A stretch of DNA of 64,000 nt from Sphingobacteriia bacterium. GTDB taxonomy: Bacteria > Pseudomonadota > Alphaproteobacteria > Rickettsiales > 33-17. The translations under genes and the position numbers were made by a program. Shown piece by piece: positions 9,169-15,904 of this stretch. Every line of letters starts with the position of its first letter. The first letter of the stretch is position 1. The notes below the pieces were generated by a model. It saw only the letters and a list, made by a program, of their open reading frames with translations, made no database searches and was not told the DNA's origin. Where the stretch lies: positions 1 to 64,000 of the forward strand of contig JAFKLR010000006.1 of NCBI GenBank assembly GCA_017304685.1, given 5' to 3'.

Positions 9169-9490
9169 AAAACAAGCTGGTAATTATGATGATTACTTTA
9201 GTAAAAAATTAAAAGACCCAGAATATCTAGAAACTTTTCTAACTGTAGCATTTCAAGAATACGTTGAAGAAAACGACACTCAACATTTTTTAAGCTTACT
9301 TAGAGAGGTTATTATGTCGCAAGGCGGAGTAGCAAAAGTAGCAAAAAAAGCTTCTTTGAATAGAGAAAATCTTTTTAAATTATTAAACGGAAAATCTGAA
9401 CCAAAAATTACAACTTTTGTAAAGCTTATAACTGCATTAGATATTAATATCAATTTTACAAAGGCTAAGAAAAATAGAAAAGCTGTTTAG
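9158..9490 (+). CDS. HigA-type HTH antitoxin
   Basis: A 110-residue partner of the preceding toxin. The N-terminal half is helical (DDYFSKKLKDPEYLETFL, the pattern of addiction-module antidote proteins). Residues 55-100 form a helix-turn-helix of the Xre type: GGVAKVAKKASLNRENLFKLLNGKSEPKITTFVKLITALDI. The protein should bind both the toxin and the operator upstream of the pair. It overlaps the toxin gene by 11 bases and ends two bases from the convergent mobile mystery protein A-like gene. Confidence 0.9.
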   Translation: MVNKKQAGNYDDYFSKKLKDPEYLETFLTVAFQEYVEENDTQHFLSLLREVIMSQGGVAKVAKKASLNRENLFKLLNGKSEPKITTFVKLITALDININFTKAKKNRKAV

Positions 9491-9491
9491 A

Positions 9492-9929
9492 CTATTCCCA
9501 TAATTTTTTTAAGCTTTCATTTAAATACTTTTGTTTTATCATATCCAAAACCAAAGTTTTTTGACTTTCATCTTTGATTTCTATATTCATCTTGCTCACT
9601 TCTTCATCAAAGTTTTTCTTAGCTTTATCAAGAGCTTTGTGTTCTATCAGTGCTAAAAAAGAAGGAAAATTTTTAGGTTTAGGAAAATATACAAGTTCAC
9701 ATTCCATTGCATCAAATACTTTTTCAAGTGAATTTAGCTGTATCTTTTTGTTTTGTTCAGATTCTTCAGCTCTAATCAAATAATTAGGTGCAACACCTAA
9801 TTTCCTGATAAGTAATAAGTTTGGTATTCCTAAACTCTTTTTAATAAAATTAATCCAACCTTCAGCTGGAACTTTAAAATTTATAATATTCTCTAAAATT
9901 TTATCCAGTTCTTTTAAACTATTATTCAT
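9492..9929 (-). CDS. Mobile mystery protein A-like HTH protein
   Basis: The ATG at 9929 is preferred over a TTG two codons upstream. Residues 20-80 match the known pattern of mobile mystery protein A: PAEGWINFIKKSLGI, then a helix-turn-helix with LIRKLGVAPNYLIRAEESE, then LNSLEKVFDAMECELVYFP. In other bacteria this protein precedes mobile mystery protein B, a Fic-domain protein, and the pair behaves as a plasmid- and genomic-island-borne toxin-antitoxin-like unit. No partner B lies downstream here; the only Fic gene in the window is 3.7 kb away and of another subtype. It is probably an autorepressor binding the two palindromes just upstream. The C-terminal 60 residues are helical. Confidence 0.75.
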   Translation of the reverse strand: MNNSLKELDKILENIINFKVPAEGWINFIKKSLGIPNLLLIRKLGVAPNYLIRAEESEQNKKIQLNSLEKVFDAMECELVYFPKPKNFPSFLALIEHKALDKAKKNFDEEVSKMNIEIKDESQKTLVLDMIKQKYLNESLKKLWE

Positions 9930-9945
9930 AGACAACTCAAAAAGT

Positions 9946-9993
9946 TACATTATAACGTATTTTATATATTGACAAATAGTACATTATAATGTA
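9946..9993. promoter_or_regulatory. Paired palindromic operators
   Basis: TACATTATAATGTA at 9980-9993 is a perfect 14-bp palindrome. A copy differing by one base (TACATTATAACGTA) lies at 9946-9959, 17 bases upstream of the mobile mystery protein A-like gene. The centre-to-centre spacing of 34 bp is about three helical turns, so two dimers could sit on the same DNA face. Autoregulation by the adjacent HTH protein is the likely use. Confidence 0.6.
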
Positions 9994-10073
9994 TATTAAT
10001 ATTTATAAGGTATATACACTATAAAGTAACACATCTAATTTTGAAAATCAATAAGGAGATCAGAAATAATAGA

Positions 10074-10151
10074 ATGTATAAAAAAATATTTGAAGCAATA
10101 GACCAACACAATAAGGAAAAATTAAAAGGGGTATGGATTTTGGGTAAATAA
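10074..10151 (+). CDS. Possible very small ORF
   Basis: A 25-codon frame starting with ATG (MYKKIFEAIDQHNKEKL). An AAGGAG lies about 16 bases upstream, which is too far to be a good ribosome-binding site. It could be a remnant or a short leader peptide for the gene at 10225. Weakly supported. Confidence 0.2.
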   Translation: MYKKIFEAIDQHNKEKLKGVWILGK

Positions 10152-10224
10152 AACAAATTTAGATTATCTCGAGTCGCTATATTACCTAATAAAATTACAA
10201 TTTATCATAGTAAAGGAGGCCTAT

Positions 10225-10731
10225 ATGGTTTGCCAAAGGAAAGATATTGATTTTTTTAGCACTAAGCTTTCACGTTTAACAAAGGAAGCCTTAAATAACA
10301 TAATCGGTAACACTCTTATTAATCTAAATGATAAAAGAAAAATACAAGAATATGAAATAGACAAGAGGCCAAAGATAATAGAAGAAATTGATTTAGGCTT
10401 GAAATTAAATGAAAAAATAAAAGGATTTCAAGTTTTTATTAAGCTTCAGTTTCTTCTTGATACTTCAGGTTACACGCTTACAAATCGTGAAGAAGAATTA
10501 TTAATAATCGAATCAAAAGCGGAAAAGTTTGTTAGAAATGTAATCAGTAAATTACCTTCCATACTTTTAAAAGATTTTCAATCAAATCTAGAGAATAATA
10601 TCTATAGCAAAAATATCATCAATAAAGATAAATATGCCAGTTTAGAACTTGAGTTAGAAGATTATAGTCTAGTAACAGCTGATATCCATGAGGATACAAA
10701 ACAAATCAACATTTTAGTGAAAGCAATGTGA
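10225..10731 (+). CDS. Hypothetical protein
   Basis: A 168-residue soluble protein preceded by an excellent ribosome-binding site (AAAGGAGG, 6 bases from ATG). It is rich in charged residues, with alternating predicted helices and a beta-like C-terminus (ASLELELEDYSLVTADIHED, then KQINILVKAM). No motif I recognise is present. The next small membrane ORF begins 14 bases after its stop with its own Shine-Dalgarno sequence, so the two are probably one transcript. Its place between toxin-antitoxin modules marks it as accessory. Confidence 0.65.
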   Translation: MVCQRKDIDFFSTKLSRLTKEALNNIIGNTLINLNDKRKIQEYEIDKRPKIIEEIDLGLKLNEKIKGFQVFIKLQFLLDTSGYTLTNREEELLIIESKAEKFVRNVISKLPSILLKDFQSNLENNIYSKNIINKDKYASLELELEDYSLVTADIHEDTKQINILVKAM

Positions 10732-10744
10732 TAGGAGATTAAAT

Positions 10745-10900
10745 ATGGATTTTATAAAAAACTTCTCACATAGTTTAGAAGTGTGTTTGGTAAGTAAGTC
10801 CCCATTTTTATGTGAAAGCATAGGATTAAAATTAGTTATTAGTTATTTTATATTTAGAACACTTCTTCTTGTATTTGTTATGGGTAAAAGCAAAAAATGA
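10745..10900 (+). CDS. Small membrane peptide, hypothetical
   Basis: A 51-codon frame with ATAGGAGATT placed 4 bases before the ATG, a convincing ribosome-binding site. Residues 27-46 are hydrophobic (LKLVISYFIFRTLLLVFVM) and followed by GKSKK, a single membrane span with a positive tail. It directly follows the 168-residue protein and may be co-translated with it. Function unknown. Confidence 0.5.
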   Translation: MDFIKNFSHSLEVCLVSKSPFLCESIGLKLVISYFIFRTLLLVFVMGKSKK

Positions 10901-10935
10901 CCAGTTATATAAAAACGTACCTTACGCGGCATTAG

Positions 10936-10958
10936 GTTATAGAGTTGCGTCCTATAAC
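10936..10958. other. Short hairpin
   Basis: GTTATAG at 10936-10942 pairs with CTATAAC at 10952-10958 around a GC-containing 9-base loop. It lies 35 bases after the small membrane ORF with no T-tract, so it is not an ordinary terminator. It may belong to the inverted-repeat element that follows. Confidence 0.35.
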
Positions 10959-10960
10959 TT

Positions 10961-11070
10961 AACTTACCGGACATATATTATTATTTTCCCTAAAATTAAG
11001 GCTAGAAGTTTCCTAAATACCAATTTTTATTAAAGGAGGGAAAAGTGGCTAGTTTTATGTCCGGTAAGTT
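10961..11070. repeat. 14-bp terminal inverted repeat, possible small mobile element
   Basis: AACTTACCGGACAT at 10961-10974 is repeated as its perfect complement at 11057-11070, enclosing 82 bp. Inside lies an AAAGGAGG ribosome-binding site followed by GTG at 11045, opening a 31-codon frame (MASFMSGKF...) that runs out of the element to 11140. No transposase is encoded. The structure resembles a non-autonomous element (MITE) or a long operator/stem-loop. A second copy would be needed to call it mobile; none was seen in the window. Confidence 0.45.
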
Positions 11071-11172
11071 TTTATTAAATCAAACACTTAACTTTAATTA
11101 TTGTAATATAGCTAATACAAACAATAAGTCTATTAATTAATAATAATCATATTATAATAATTATAAATAACA

Positions 11173-11201
11173 TTGACAGTTAATTATAATTATATTATTA
11201 T
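11173..11201 (+). promoter_or_regulatory. Promoter of the RelBE-type module
   Basis: TTGACA at 11173-11178 and TATTAT at 11196-11201 are separated by 17 bp, close to the sigma-70 consensus. The region between here and the start codon is full of AATTATAATTAT-type inverted repeats, which may be the operator for the ribbon-helix-helix antitoxin. Confidence 0.6.
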
Positions 11202-11239
11202 TAATAGTAGTAATAGTATAATTATAATTGGATAATATT

Positions 11240-11458
11240 ATGAGTAATAATTCTATTAGTTTACCAGAACATCTACAAACTAGGTTAGATCATCTTTGTG
11301 CAGAAATTGATCGTAACAAAAGTTATATTGTGCAACAAGCTTTAGAAGCATATTTAGATGAAAAAGAAGATTTGTTAATTTCCTTATCTCGTTTAGCTAA
11401 GCCTGGTAAAAAATATTCTATGGAAGAAGTGGAGAAAGATCTTGGCTTGGAAGATTGA
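11240..11458 (+). CDS. Ribbon-helix-helix antitoxin (RelB/CopG type)
   Basis: The ATG at 11240 gives a 72-residue protein; a TTG at 11228 is the alternative start. Residues 4-45 form a ribbon-helix-helix DNA-binding domain (SISLPEHLQTRLDHL, then RNKSYIVQQALEAYLDEKED). The C-terminal part (LLISLSRLAKPGKKYSMEEVEKDLGL) is the usual antitoxin tail that wraps the RelE-type toxin. It overlaps the toxin gene by 17 bases. Together the two form an autoregulated type II module. Confidence 0.85.
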   Translation: MSNNSISLPEHLQTRLDHLCAEIDRNKSYIVQQALEAYLDEKEDLLISLSRLAKPGKKYSMEEVEKDLGLED

Positions 11459-11711
11459 ATTTGACTATAGAGCATTAAAAGAATTAAAGAAATTTTCTAA
11501 AAACGATCAAAGAGAAATTATTGATTATTTAAATAATAAAGTTAGCCCTTTAGAAGATGCAACCTCTTTAGGTAAACCATTAGTTGGTAATAAAGCTGGC
11601 CTTTGGCGGTATAGAGTAGGAAAAATAAGAATCATTAGCTTAATACAAGGTAAAACCTTTACTATACTTGTTATTAGAATTGCAAAAAGAGATAAAGTCT
11701 ATGATGATTAG
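11442..11711 (+). CDS. RelE/ParE-family toxin
   Basis: Starts at a TTG inside the antitoxin gene; the start is chosen because MAWKIEFDYRALKELKKF is the standard RelE N-terminus. Residues 58-87 hold the family core GLWRYRVGKIRIISLIQGKTFTILVIRIAKRDKVY, with the Arg residues used for catalysis or ribosome binding in RelE. At 89 residues it is full length. The rare start codon should keep the toxin:antitoxin ratio low. It is followed 22 bases later by the recombinase gene. Confidence 0.88.
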   Translation: MAWKIEFDYRALKELKKFSKNDQREIIDYLNNKVSPLEDATSLGKPLVGNKAGLWRYRVGKIRIISLIQGKTFTILVIRIAKRDKVYDD

Positions 11712-11733
11712 TAATCTATTATAAGGTCTAAAA

Positions 11734-12705
11734 ATGAATGAGATTACTTTATTTGAACCAAAATTACCTTCAATAGAAGTTAATAAAATAAATCAAAAAG
11801 ATTCAATTAGTTATTGGTTTGAGATTTATTTCACAACTCAAATTATTGGATCTCCTCATGAAACATTACGAGCTAAAAAAAGAGATATAATTAAATTCCT
11901 TAATTATTTTCACGAAAACTTTAAAACTAACCATATTGATTATTGGACTACCTCAGTAGTTAAAGGTTTTCAAGGTTATTTATTGAATATTCCATATAGT
12001 GCAACTACTATTAATAGGATATTTGCTACATTAAGACATGCTGCAAATTGGATAAATAAACAACGACCATTTTTAGCAGGTAACCCTTTTACTAATATAA
12101 GAGATGTAATAGTTGATGATCCAGCATGGAAAGGGTTAACCGATGATGAGATAAGGCTTTTAGAAATAGGCTGTAATCATCGAATAGCAATATGCAAAAA
12201 AGCAAATCAAAATCCATACCTTGAAGTAGCAGTATTTTATACACTTTTATATACAGGCATGAGAAGATTTGAGTTAGTGAATTTGAATATTAGCCAGTAT
12301 TATAATAGCGGTTTTCATAATGTAGTAAGAAAAGGTAGAAAGATTACACGTAAAATTCATGTACCAAAAGAAGCCAAAGAAAGAATTGAACAATACCTAG
12401 CTACGAGAAAAGAATACAAACCAGAAGATCCATTATTTGTTACTAAAAACAATAATCGACTTGATACAAGAGATGTTCATAGAATTTGTCAGAAAATAGC
12501 TGCTCAAGCTTCGGCTCAATTACCTGAGAAAATAAAATTATCCCCGCATATGCTTAGGCATTCTATACTAAAAAGGATAGCAGAAAAACATGGACATTCA
12601 GCAGCGCATGCATTAAGTGGTAATGTATCAGCAAGTGTAGTTTTTAATTATACCAAGCCATCAGCAGATGAATTAGAAAATCAAACAGAAAATATTTTTA
12701 ATTGA
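11734..12705 (+). CDS. Tyrosine recombinase / integrase
   Basis: Residues 25-110 form the SAM-like core-binding domain, and 135-320 the catalytic domain. The active-site set is visible: Arg177 in TGMRRFEL, a Lys in the RKGRKITRK hairpin, His272 and Arg275 in HMLRHS, His288 in KHGHSAAH and the nucleophile Tyr306 in VFNYTK. Such enzymes integrate, excise or resolve mobile elements. No tRNA gene or obvious att repeat is nearby, so a role in dimer resolution or shufflon-like rearrangement is as possible as integration. The stop overlaps the beginning of the next frame. Confidence 0.9.
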   Translation: MNEITLFEPKLPSIEVNKINQKDSISYWFEIYFTTQIIGSPHETLRAKKRDIIKFLNYFHENFKTNHIDYWTTSVVKGFQGYLLNIPYSATTINRIFATLRHAANWINKQRPFLAGNPFTNIRDVIVDDPAWKGLTDDEIRLLEIGCNHRIAICKKANQNPYLEVAVFYTLLYTGMRRFELVNLNISQYYNSGFHNVVRKGRKITRKIHVPKEAKERIEQYLATRKEYKPEDPLFVTKNNNRLDTRDVHRICQKIAAQASAQLPEKIKLSPHMLRHSILKRIAEKHGHSAAHALSGNVSASVVFNYTKPSADELENQTENIFN

Positions 12706-12713
12706 TAGATATA

Positions 12714-13487
12714 ATGTCAGATATAGATATAGTTAAAATATATGAAATAGTTTTTCGCTCTTTAAAAAGAGCTCAATTTTATTCAGGAATTGCAAATCAC
12801 ATCCTAAAATTATCAATCAATAATATTGAATTGGAAAAAGATAAACCTTCTGATTTTCAAATTGTATTTCCTGATTGGTTTGAAAATCAAAATCAATATA
12901 AAAAAACTTTCGCAGAGTGGGTTATGAATAGATTACTTGAAGATATGATAGAATCATTTGAACAATGCTTAGAAAGAATTTTTAAAATATTACCTATTAA
13001 AGAGGAATTTAAAGATAAAGCTAATAAAATTAAGGATTTAAATGGTTTTATAAGTAAATTCGAAAAAAATATTGGAATACCAATAAAGTATTCAGAAAGT
13101 ATTAGGTCCTTGAATATTGCTAGAGATATACTTACACATAGTTATGAAGGCTATGTACGGAAAGATGATGTTAATGGTAATGATAATAAATTTACGGTTC
13201 ATTGGTACAAACTAAAAACAAAGGTTTATGGTAAAAAACAAGGTGAAAATTATAAAACTGAAAAGGATATCTTAAATACATGGGTCGATACTCGTCAATT
13301 TGATAATCATAATGTAAAATTTGAACGAACTTTTATTAAAAAATCTAAAAGCTGGAATATTGATGAATGCATTCAGTTTACACCTTACGAAATTCATGAA
13401 ATATCTTCTATGATAGATTTTATTATAAAAGATTTTCATTATAATCTCAGGATTAAAGCGTTAAAAATAATAAATTTAAATAATTAA
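12714..13487 (+). CDS. Hypothetical protein with HEPN-like Rx4H motif
   Basis: The ATG at 12714 is taken; a TTG overlapping the recombinase stop is the alternative. The 257-residue protein is largely helical. Around residue 130-145 it reads RSLNIARDILTHSYEGY, in which RDILTH fits the R-x4-H signature of HEPN nucleases and follows the helix where that motif is normally found. HEPN proteins act as RNases in toxin-antitoxin and abortive-infection systems. A MNT-type nucleotidyltransferase partner is not present. The assignment rests on a short motif and overall helicity, so it is a suggestion. It lies 8 bases after the recombinase and is probably co-transcribed. Confidence 0.5.
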   Translation: MSDIDIVKIYEIVFRSLKRAQFYSGIANHILKLSINNIELEKDKPSDFQIVFPDWFENQNQYKKTFAEWVMNRLLEDMIESFEQCLERIFKILPIKEEFKDKANKIKDLNGFISKFEKNIGIPIKYSESIRSLNIARDILTHSYEGYVRKDDVNGNDNKFTVHWYKLKTKVYGKKQGENYKTEKDILNTWVDTRQFDNHNVKFERTFIKKSKSWNIDECIQFTPYEIHEISSMIDFIIKDFHYNLRIKALKIINLNN

Positions 13488-13552
13488 TTTTAAATGTATT
13501 TTTAATTACTTTAAAATGGATTTAATTTACTTTACAATAAACTATCTTTACT

Positions 13553-13590
13553 ATAAACTATAAAGCATAAAGTAATGGTTTATAGTTTAT
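13553..13590. promoter_or_regulatory. Inverted repeat over the Fic start codon, operator candidate
   Basis: ATAAACTATAAA at 13553-13564 is the perfect complement of TTTATAGTTTAT at 13579-13590, which runs into the ATG at 13589. The 12-bp arms are 14 bp apart. MerR-type regulators bind dyads at their own promoters, and the adjacent gene ends in a MerR-like domain, so autoregulation is likely. The mRNA arms could also occlude the start codon. Confidence 0.55.
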
Positions 13591-14581
13591 GGTTTTGAGT
13601 TACAAAGAATTAGATAATAAAAAAAAGCAGATTGATTCCTTTCGACCTTTAAATTTTGATTTAATTAATAATTTAGAGAAATGGTTTAAAGTTGAGCTTA
13701 CTTATACAAGCAATGCTATAGAAGGTAATACTTTAACAAGAAAGGAAACAGCGGTTGTTGTTGAGAAAGGTTTAACGATAGGGGGTAAAAGCCTTATCGA
13801 ACATCTTGAAGCAATTAACCATGCCAAAGCTCTGGATTTAATTCACTCTCTTTCTGAATCGAAAAAAACAATTAAGGAACATGAAATATTATCTATTCAT
13901 TATGCCATATTAAAAGGCATCGATGATCATAATGCAGGGAAATATAGGAATGTAGCTGTGAGGATATCTGGCTCAAGTGTAGTTATGCCTGCGGCTCACA
14001 AGATAAACAATTTAATGGAAGAGTTTATTAACTGGCTGAATAATGAAGGTAATAATATTCATCCTGTAGAAAAAGCTGCCCTTGCACATTACAAGTTAGT
14101 TTCTATACATCCTTTCACTGATGGAAATGGAAGAACAGCAAGGCTTTTGATGAACCTTATACTTATTCAAAATGGTTATCCTCCAGCAATTATAAATAAT
14201 AAATATAGATTAGAATATATAAATGCATTAGAAAAAGCGCAATTAGGCGGTAATTTAAAAGATTATTTAAATATAATTATAAATGCAGTAGATAAATCTT
14301 TAGAAATATATTTAAGGGCTATTAAAGATGAAGAACCAATACTTGATAAAGAAATAGAGTTATTAAAGATAGGACAATTAGCTAAAAAAGTGAATGAACC
14401 AATTCCAACTATAAGATACTGGACGTCATTGGGGCTCATTAATATTGATTCCTACACTAAGTCAGGCTATGGGTTATATAATTCAAATGTAATAGATATA
14501 ATAGAAAAAATTAAAGCTCTACAAAAGGAACGTTATACTTTAGAAGAGATAAAGCAAAAAATACACAAAGGAAATATATAA
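13589..14581 (+). CDS. Fic-family AMP-transferase with MerR-like C-terminal domain
   Basis: Residues 90-230 are a Fic domain with the complete active-site motif HPFTDGNGRTAR (His174 to Arg185), expected to transfer AMP or another nucleotide to a target hydroxyl. Near the N-terminus SNAIEGN (residues 41-47) matches the autoinhibitory S/T-x-x-x-E-G/N helix, so the enzyme is probably self-restrained (class II). Residues 259-328 read IGQLAKKVNEPIPTIRYW...LINIDSYTKSGYGLY...QKERYTLEEIKQKI, a MerR-type winged helix-turn-helix. Fic proteins often end in a winged helix, but the MerR type is less usual. No strong ribosome-binding site precedes the ATG. The stop overlaps the gpsA start by one base (TAATG). 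Confidence 0.88.
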   Translation: MVLSYKELDNKKKQIDSFRPLNFDLINNLEKWFKVELTYTSNAIEGNTLTRKETAVVVEKGLTIGGKSLIEHLEAINHAKALDLIHSLSESKKTIKEHEILSIHYAILKGIDDHNAGKYRNVAVRISGSSVVMPAAHKINNLMEEFINWLNNEGNNIHPVEKAALAHYKLVSIHPFTDGNGRTARLLMNLILIQNGYPPAIINNKYRLEYINALEKAQLGGNLKDYLNIIINAVDKSLEIYLRAIKDEEPILDKEIELLKIGQLAKKVNEPIPTIRYWTSLGLINIDSYTKSGYGLYNSNVIDIIEKIKALQKERYTLEEIKQKIHKGNI

Positions 14582-15561
14582 TGAAAATTGGCGTCATAGG
14601 AGCAGGGGCATGGGGAACTACTCTTGCATTACATTATCAGAAAATAGGGTCAAACGTAACCATTTGGTCAAGAGATGAAGAATTGAATGAAACCTTTAGA
14701 GAAACAGGAGAAAATATTAAATACTTACCTGGTTTCAAGTTTAATAAAAATGGTCTAAGAATTACTAATGATCCTAAAGAATTTTCTAATAATAGTTATG
14801 ATGCTGTTTTAGTCACTATACCAACTCAGACTATAAGAAAAGTTCTAGCAAATTTCTCGTTAGATAATGCTAATATAATTATATGTTCTAAAGGTATAGA
14901 AGAAACTACCTTAAAACTAATGCATGAAGTAGTGGAAGAAGTATTTCCTAATAGTAAAACTGCAATGCTTTCAGGTCCTAATTTAGCGCTTGGAATAGCC
15001 CAAAGTCTTCCTGCCAGTACATTAATTGCAAGTAAACATTCAGAAATAAAAAAAATTACAGATAAATCGTCTAGCATTAGTTTTAAATTTCATTTCTCAG
15101 AAGATATAATCGGTGCACAAATTTTTGGAGCATGTAAAAATGTATTAGGTATTGCATGTGGAATATTAAGAGGACTAGAAGTAGGTGAGAATTATTTTTA
15201 TTATTTTTTAAGCCAAGGAACTAAAGAAATATCAGAACTTTGTATAACTTTAGGCGGAAGTGAGGAAACAGTATTTACGCCTGCAGGGTTAGGAGATATA
15301 GTACTTACTTGTACAGGGAATAAATCAAGAAATAACAAACTTGGCTATGAAATTGCAATCAATTTAGATAAAAATGTTGAAGAAGTAATCAAAAATACCA
15401 ATTTACTTTCTGAAGGATATACTACGGCTAAATCTTTATATTCACTATTAAAAAATAAAGGCATTAAGTCCCCTATTTTAGAATCTGTTCATAATATACT
15501 TTATGAAAATGAAAGCGCGGTTATTTTGAAGAAATTAATATCTTTAGAAAAAGTAAGTTAA
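14581..15561 (+). CDS. gpsA: Glycerol-3-phosphate dehydrogenase [NAD(P)+] homologue
   Basis: Catalyses interconversion of dihydroxyacetone phosphate and glycerol-3-phosphate, the entry to phospholipid synthesis. The N-terminal Rossmann motif is GVIGAGAWG (residues 4-12). Catalytic-region motifs are present: SGPN, GACKNVLGIACGI with the catalytic Lys, and AGLGDIVLTCTGNKSRNNKLG with the Asp, Thr, Arg and Asn that contact substrate. Length 326 is normal. It departs from housekeeping GpsA in two places: the Glu of the usual GPSFAKE segment is replaced (GPNLALGIA), and the helix after KNV reads ENYFYYFLSQG instead of the usual DNAKAALITRG. It is translationally coupled to the Fic gene and to a 47-residue ORF, an odd setting for a core gene, so it may be a transferred or second copy. 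Confidence 0.9.
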   Translation: MKIGVIGAGAWGTTLALHYQKIGSNVTIWSRDEELNETFRETGENIKYLPGFKFNKNGLRITNDPKEFSNNSYDAVLVTIPTQTIRKVLANFSLDNANIIICSKGIEETTLKLMHEVVEEVFPNSKTAMLSGPNLALGIAQSLPASTLIASKHSEIKKITDKSSSISFKFHFSEDIIGAQIFGACKNVLGIACGILRGLEVGENYFYYFLSQGTKEISELCITLGGSEETVFTPAGLGDIVLTCTGNKSRNNKLGYEIAINLDKNVEEVIKNTNLLSEGYTTAKSLYSLLKNKGIKSPILESVHNILYENESAVILKKLISLEKVS

Positions 15562-15704
15562 TGAATGATAATTTTTCCAAAACAAATAAAAAAACAAATA
15601 ACGTTGATGATATAAGCTTTCTAAGTACTGAAGTTATGTTAGATATAGCTACAATAACTTTTCAAGAAATGTATGGTGAAGAAGATGAATTTATAGAAGA
15701 GTAA
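15561..15704 (+). CDS. Small acidic protein, hypothetical
   Basis: A 47-codon frame whose ATG overlaps the gpsA stop by one base (TAATG), the same coupling as between the Fic gene and gpsA. The product has an N-terminal Lys/Asn-rich part and an acidic tail (MYGEEDEFIEE). The coupling and codon pattern support translation. No family is recognised. It might be a small regulator or stabiliser of its neighbours. Confidence 0.5.
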   Translation: MNDNFSKTNKKTNNVDDISFLSTEVMLDIATITFQEMYGEEDEFIEE

Positions 15705-15802
15705 AAAATAAGCCTTTAAGAATATTGACAATTATTAATTATATATTATTATCTTTATTAACACATTATTAATATTTATTGAAGTCTCTGTATTATGAAA
15801 AT

Positions 15803-15899
15803 TAATTCTCTCTAAGTCCTATTTTGGACTTAATTATGCAAAGTTATATCTTAATTTTTTGCATTATCCAAATTAGTCCCAAATTGTTTGAGAGAATTA
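15803..15899 (+). promoter_or_regulatory. Attenuator-like RNA leader of the ABC-F gene
   Basis: TAATTCTCTC at 15803-15812 is perfectly complementary to GAGAGAATTA at 15890-15899, which includes the ribosome-binding site of the ABC-F gene. Between them TAAGTCC (15813-15819 region) can pair with GGACTTA, and the same GGACTTAATT can instead pair with AATTAGTCC farther down, giving two mutually exclusive folds. ATGCAAA and TTTGCAT form a further stem. A leader ORF runs through the structure. This is the layout of ribosome-stalling attenuation known for resistance ABC-F genes. Confidence 0.6.
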
Positions 15900-15904
15900 T
15901 ATGA
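15836..15904 (+). CDS. Leader peptide of the ABC-F gene
   Basis: ATG at 15836 opens a 22-codon frame (MQSYILIFCIIQISPKLFERII) that ends at TGA 15902-15904, overlapping the ABC-F ATG in the ATGA arrangement. A ribosome translating or stalled in it would melt the stem that covers the downstream ribosome-binding site. Its own Shine-Dalgarno is weak (GGAC, 6 to 9 bases upstream). Confidence 0.45.
   Translation: MQSYILIFCIIQISPKLFERII

Noticed and set aside
9158..9929. HigA-type gene and mobile mystery protein A-like gene as one module
   Set aside because: They are convergent and each has its own promoter or operator, so they are separate units that merely abut.
10074..10151. 25-codon ORF as a confirmed gene
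   Set aside because: The ribosome-binding site is too far away and the frame is short enough to arise by chance. Listed only as weak.
13589..14581. Fic gene as mobile mystery protein B partner
   Set aside because: It is a class II Fic with an N-terminal inhibitory helix and a MerR-like tail, 3.7 kb from the A-type gene, so it is not the standard B protein.
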